A stretch of DNA of 8,307 nt from Actinomycetota bacterium (GTDB lineage Bacteria; Actinomycetota; Acidimicrobiia; Acidimicrobiales; Iamiaceae), in NCBI GenBank assembly GCA_018268545.1, contig JAFDWI010000118.1, forward strand, positions 1 through 8,307. Direction: 5' to 3'. Positions within the stretch are counted from its first letter, which is position 1; each line of letters opens with the position of its first letter. Under the pieces are notes generated by a model. It was not told the DNA's origin and ran no database searches. It saw only the letters and a program-made list of their open reading frames with translations. Position numbers and translations under genes: made by a program. This document shows, in pieces, positions 4,836-8,307 of the stretch.

Positions 4836-6839
4836 ATGGCCACCGACGCCGACCTCGAACGACTGGCGATCAACACCGTTCGGGGCCTCGCGATGGACGC
4901 TCCTCACCTCGCGAACTCGGGCCATCAGGGCACCGCGATGGCCCTCGCTCCCCTTGCGCACGTGTTGTTCACCAGGGTCATGCGCTACGACGCTTCCACA
5001 CCGGACTGGCCCGACCGTGACCGGTTCGTCCTGTCGATCGGCCACGCCTCGATCCTGTTGTACTCGATGTTGCACCTGTGCGGTTTCGGGCTCGAACTCG
5101 ACGATCTCCGGCAATTCCGCCAATGGGACTCACTCACCCCGGGGCATCCCGAGGTCCACCACACCCGCGGCGTCGAGGTCACGACCGGCCCGTTGGGCCA
5201 GGGGTTCGCCAACGGCGTGGGCCTCGCGCTCGCCGAACGCATCTCGCGCGGAGCCTTCGGCGCCGACCTCGTCGACCACACCACCTGGGTGATCTGTGGC
5301 GACGGCGACCTCTCCGAAGGGATTTCCCACGAAGCCGCGTCACTCGCCGGCCACCTGAAGCTCGGCAACCTCGTCTGCGTCTACGACGACAATCACGTCA
5401 CGATCGACGGCCCCACAGAGTTGGCACTCACCGACGATCCGGTGCAGCGCTTCGAGGCGTACGGATGGCACGTCACCGACGTGGGCGAGATCGCGGACGA
5501 TCTCGACGGGCTCGAAACCGCCCTCCGCGCTGCGCAGGCCGACACCGCGGCACCGTCGATGATCGTGCTGCGCAGCCACATCGCGCACCCTTCGCCCGGC
5601 CTCACCGATTCCCCGAAGGCCCACGGGCTCGCGTTCACCGAAGACGAGATCGCCGCCACCAAGCAGGTGATGGGCCTCGATCCGACGGCGACGTTCGCCG
5701 TCCCCGGTGATGTCCTCGAGTTCTATCGCTCGGCCGGTGTCCGCGGCGCGAAGGCCCGAACCGACTGGCAGGAACGCCTCGATGCCCTGGAGCCGACCGC
5801 TCGGGGCACCTGGGATGCGGCGCAGTCCACAACCGGCACGACCGGGTGGCAGGCGAAGCTCCCGACCTTCCCGGTCGGCGACTCGATCGCCACCCGGAAT
5901 GCATCCAACAAGGTCCTCGACTCGGTTGCCGACCTCCTGCCCGGGCTCGTCGCGGGCGCCGCGGACCTCACGGGCAACACGGGCGTGAACATCGCCGGTT
6001 CAACCGTGCAGGAACCGGCGACCCCTTCGGGCACCCAGGTGCACTACGGCATCCGCGAGCACGCGATGGGTGCCATCGCCAACGGCATGGCACTCCACGG
6101 CGGAACCGTCCCCGTGGTCGGCACCTTCTTCGTGTTCAGCGACTACATGCGCCCGGCGGTCCGCCTCGCCGCTCTCAGCGGCGCGAAGGTGATCTACTCG
6201 TGGACCCACGACTCGATCGGGGTCGGCGAGGACGGTCCCACGCACCAGCCGATCGAACATCTCGCGTCGCTGCGGGCGATGCCGGGACTTCGGCTCATCC
6301 GGCCCGCGGACGCGAACGAGACCGCCGCCGCCTGGCGGATCGCCATCGAGTCGGCCGGCCCGACCGCGTTGATCCTGACCCGTCAGAACGTCGAGGTCCT
6401 GGAGGGAACCGGCGCCTTCGACGACGTGGCACGTGGCGCGTACACGCTCTCTACTCCTTCCGATGGCAGAAGGCCCGACGTGGTGCTGATCGGCACCGGT
6501 TCCGAGGTCTCGCTGTGCTGCGACGCCGCACGGACCCTCACGGCCGACGGGCTCGCTGTCGGCGTCGTGTCGATGCCGTCGTGGGATCTGTTCGAGGCGC
6601 AGCCCGCCGAGTACCGGGACCGGATCCTTCTACAGGACGTCCCGACACTTGCCGTCGAGGCCGGCGTCTCCTTCGGATGGGATCGCTGGGCCGACGATGT
6701 CGTCGCCATCGACCACTTCGGCGCTTCGGCTCCCGCTCCGATTCTCTTCGAACAGTTCGGCTTCAGTCCGGACAACATCGCCGAGCGCGCCCGGACGCTC
6801 GTCGATGCCCGCAGGACCGACAAACCGAAGCCGACGTGA
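4836..6839 (+). CDS. tkt: Transketolase
   Basis: The 667-aa product has the normal length of bacterial transketolase and all catalytic landmarks. The PP domain carries H30 ('NSGHQG'), H70 ('GHASILLYSMLH'), H104 ('TPGHPE'), 'GPLGQG' (118-123), the ThDP/metal motif 'GDGDLSEG...YDDN' (155-186) and H263 ('SPKAHG'). The Pyr domain has 'TRNAS' (353-357, phosphate-binding Arg and Ser), the catalytic Glu E408 in 'YGIREHAMGA', H458-D459 and H470 in 'HDSIGVGEDGPTHQP'. A C-terminal domain follows from about 535. The enzyme moves two-carbon ketol units between pentose phosphate pathway sugars in the cytoplasm, using ThDP and a divalent metal. 'SGHQGTAMALAP' replaces the common 'SGHPGAPMGMAP', a clade variant rather than a defect. 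It is the first gene of the plus-strand operon; transaldolase starts 28 bases after its stop. Confidence 0.97.
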   Translation: MATDADLERLAINTVRGLAMDAPHLANSGHQGTAMALAPLAHVLFTRVMRYDASTPDWPDRDRFVLSIGHASILLYSMLHLCGFGLELDDLRQFRQWDSLTPGHPEVHHTRGVEVTTGPLGQGFANGVGLALAERISRGAFGADLVDHTTWVICGDGDLSEGISHEAASLAGHLKLGNLVCVYDDNHVTIDGPTELALTDDPVQRFEAYGWHVTDVGEIADDLDGLETALRAAQADTAAPSMIVLRSHIAHPSPGLTDSPKAHGLAFTEDEIAATKQVMGLDPTATFAVPGDVLEFYRSAGVRGAKARTDWQERLDALEPTARGTWDAAQSTTGTTGWQAKLPTFPVGDSIATRNASNKVLDSVADLLPGLVAGAADLTGNTGVNIAGSTVQEPATPSGTQVHYGIREHAMGAIANGMALHGGTVPVVGTFFVFSDYMRPAVRLAALSGAKVIYSWTHDSIGVGEDGPTHQPIEHLASLRAMPGLRLIRPADANETAAAWRIAIESAGPTALILTRQNVEVLEGTGAFDDVARGAYTLSTPSDGRRPDVVLIGTGSEVSLCCDAARTLTADGLAVGVVSMPSWDLFEAQPAEYRDRILLQDVPTLAVEAGVSFGWDRWADDVVAIDHFGASAPAPILFEQFGFSPDNIAERARTLVDARRTDKPKPT

Positions 6840-6867
6840 CATCGCACGCATCAAGGGGAACACAACG

Positions 6868-7977
6868 ATGACCGCATTGCAACGCCTTCACAGCGAACAG
6901 CACCAGAGCCCGTGGCTCGACAACCTCCGGCGAGACGATCTGGGTTCCGGCGCCCTCGCCGCGCTCGTCGACCGAGGGATCCGGGGCGTCACCTCGAATC
7001 CGTCCATCTTCAAGAGCGCGATCGAGGGTACCGATGCCTATGACGAGCAGTTCGGCAGCGAGATCGCGTCGGGCCGCTCGATCACCGATGCGTACTGGGA
7101 ACTCGTGATCACCGACATCACCGATGCGCTCGACGTGCTCGAGCCCGTCCACGAGGCCTCCGGTGGCGAGGACGGCTTCGTCTCCATCGAGGTCGCGCCC
7201 GACATCGCGCACGACTCCGCACGGACCGTCGACGCGGCGGCGGGCTTCCATGACCGGATCGACCGGTCGAACCTGTACGTGAAGATCCCGGGAACCGCCG
7301 AGGGGGTCAAGGCGATCGAGGAGATGATCGCCCGCGGTAAGGCGATCAACGTCACGCTGTTGTTCAGCGTGGAGCGGTACGGCGAGGTGATCGATGCGTA
7401 CCTGTCGGGCCTGGAGCGGTTCGCAGAGGCCGGCGGTGACGTGTCGACCGTGCGGAGTGTCGCGTCGTTCTTCGTGTCCCGGGTCGACACCGAGATCGAT
7501 CGCCGGCTCGACGAACTGGGGACCGACGAGGCCCGCGCCCTGAAGGGCCGAGCAGGCATCGCGAACGCCAAGCTCGCGTACGCGCTGTTCACCGAACGAT
7601 TCTCCGGCGACCGGTGGCACGCGCTCGCCGCGGCCGGCGCGCATGTGCAACGGCCGCTCTGGGCATCGACGTCGACGAAGGACCCCGCGTACCCCGACAC
7701 GCTCTACATCGACGAACTGATCGGCCCCGACACGGTGAACACGATCCCGAACGCGACGATCGACGCCTTCGACGACCACGGCACCGTCGCGCGCACGATC
7801 GATGTCGATCTGGACGCCGCACGAGCCGATGTCGCGGCACTCGCAGCGCTCGGGATCGATCTCGAAGATGTCGCCACCGTTCTCGAACGCGAAGGCGTCG
7901 ACAAGTTCATCGCGGCGTTCGACGAACTCATCGGGTCACTCACCGAGAAGGCCGCACACCTCCAGGCAACGGGCTGA
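6868..7977 (+). CDS. tal: Transaldolase
   Basis: The 369-aa protein matches the long actinobacterial/cyanobacterial class of transaldolase. It has 'SPWLDNLRRDDL' near the N-terminus, 'GVTSNPSIFKSAI' (40-52), 'VSIEVAPDIAHD', the Schiff-base lysine K139 in 'NLYVKIPGT', 'INVTLLFSVERY' (160-171), 'SVASFFVSRVD' and 'QRPLWASTSTKDP' (261-273). It transfers the dihydroxyacetone unit from sedoheptulose 7-phosphate to glyceraldehyde 3-phosphate, giving fructose 6-phosphate and erythrose 4-phosphate, directly linked to the transketolase encoded upstream. The ATG at 6868 has AAGGGG 9 bases before it; the frame is open further back into tkt, but that part is a shadow frame. There is no fused glucose-6-phosphate isomerase domain, unlike some actinobacteria. 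The next gene begins 5 bases after its stop. Confidence 0.96.
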   Translation: MTALQRLHSEQHQSPWLDNLRRDDLGSGALAALVDRGIRGVTSNPSIFKSAIEGTDAYDEQFGSEIASGRSITDAYWELVITDITDALDVLEPVHEASGGEDGFVSIEVAPDIAHDSARTVDAAAGFHDRIDRSNLYVKIPGTAEGVKAIEEMIARGKAINVTLLFSVERYGEVIDAYLSGLERFAEAGGDVSTVRSVASFFVSRVDTEIDRRLDELGTDEARALKGRAGIANAKLAYALFTERFSGDRWHALAAAGAHVQRPLWASTSTKDPAYPDTLYIDELIGPDTVNTIPNATIDAFDDHGTVARTIDVDLDAARADVAALAALGIDLEDVATVLEREGVDKFIAAFDELIGSLTEKAAHLQATG

Positions 7978-7982
7978 ACCAC

Positions 7983-8307
7983 ATGGCGATCCCCGGCACC
8001 GTTCGCGTCGTCGACGACGTCCCGGGCGCGTTCGCGGACGAGGTCGTCGACTGTTTCGAGCACCGCTCGAACGACCTCTTCTCGTTCGCGTTGTCGGGTG
8101 GTGCGACGGCTCGGAGTTGCTACGAGGCACTCGCGGCCGCCGCCGACCGGGTCGACTGGTGGAAGGTCGACTTCTACTGGGGTGACGAACGCTGCGTTCC
8201 CCACGACACGACGGATTCCAACTACCTCCTGGCCCGCGAAGCCCTGCTCGATCGCATCGGCGCAGCGCACGCGACCCATCTCATGCGGTGCCTGGAGGGC
8301 CCGGAGC
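7983..8307 (+). CDS. pgl: 6-phosphogluconolactonase, N-terminal part only (cut by window edge)
   Basis: The first 108 residues are visible. They contain 'FALSGGATARSCYEAL' (35-50), the phosphate-binding loop region of the NagB/Pgl fold, and 'WGDERCVPHDTTDSNYLLARE' split as WGDERCVP (66-73) and DTTDSNYLLARE (75-86), the signature of the Pgl/DevB family. The enzyme hydrolyses 6-phosphogluconolactone to 6-phosphogluconate in the oxidative pentose phosphate branch. The loop is SGGATA where SGGxTP is usual, so the Pro is missing, though the family tolerates variation there. The ATG at 7983 lies 5 bases after the tal stop without a clear Shine-Dalgarno, consistent with translational coupling. Roughly the last 60% of the gene is outside the window. 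Placement after tkt and tal suggests zwf or gnd nearby, which cannot be seen. Confidence 0.92.
   Translation, partial: MAIPGTVRVVDDVPGAFADEVVDCFEHRSNDLFSFALSGGATARSCYEALAAAADRVDWWKVDFYWGDERCVPHDTTDSNYLLAREALLDRIGAAHATHLMRCLEGPE

Noticed and set aside
2656..5292. 878-codon open frame on the plus strand crossing three genes
   Set aside because: It runs antisense to the acyl-CoA synthetase genes and out of frame with transketolase; the product is rich in Arg, Pro and Ser with no domain, typical of shadow frames in GC-rich DNA.
6649..6867. In-frame extension of transaldolase back into tkt
   Set aside because: It overlaps the end of tkt in another frame; the ATG at 6868 has a good Shine-Dalgarno and the normal family start.
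1..8307. Horizontally acquired island or defence system
   Set aside because: Base and codon use look uniform throughout, and there is no mobile-element gene, tRNA end, direct repeat or known defence domain.

Overview
The window is GC-rich, fully coding bacterial chromosome. Codon use is strongly biased to G/C third positions, GTG starts are common, -10-like elements have the form GGTAGGnT, and the protein variants look actinobacterial. I infer a high-GC actinobacterium, most likely of the class Acidimicrobiia. That placement is an impression from the protein sequences and was not tested. I see no tRNA, rRNA, CRISPR array, insertion sequence or prophage.

The layout is two divergent gene blocks around a 171-bp promoter region (4665-4835). 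The left block is on the minus strand and runs, in transcription order: ADP-forming acyl-CoA synthetase beta subunit (ATP-grasp), its alpha subunit (CoA-binding, phospho-His), a secreted D-Ala-D-Ala carboxypeptidase of the DacB/PBP4 type, then after a 96-bp gap three small proteins of 105, 74 and 99 aa with predicted membrane segments, and finally the start of tRNA (adenine-58-N1)-methyltransferase (trmI), cut by the left edge. Three of the junctions are 4-bp ATGA/GTGA overlaps, so much of the block is probably translationally coupled.

The right block is on the plus strand and holds non-oxidative and oxidative pentose phosphate pathway genes: transketolase, transaldolase and the first third of 6-phosphogluconolactonase, cut by the right edge. 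Spacings are 28 and 5 bp, which suggests one operon that probably continues with further pathway genes outside the window.

Most of the window is housekeeping metabolism. The least explained parts are the cassette of three small membrane proteins between dacB and trmI, a nested inverted repeat just upstream of that cassette, and a 12-bp perfect palindrome with an extra half-site in the divergent promoter region. I do not see a clear undescribed system such as a defence locus or biosynthetic cluster.
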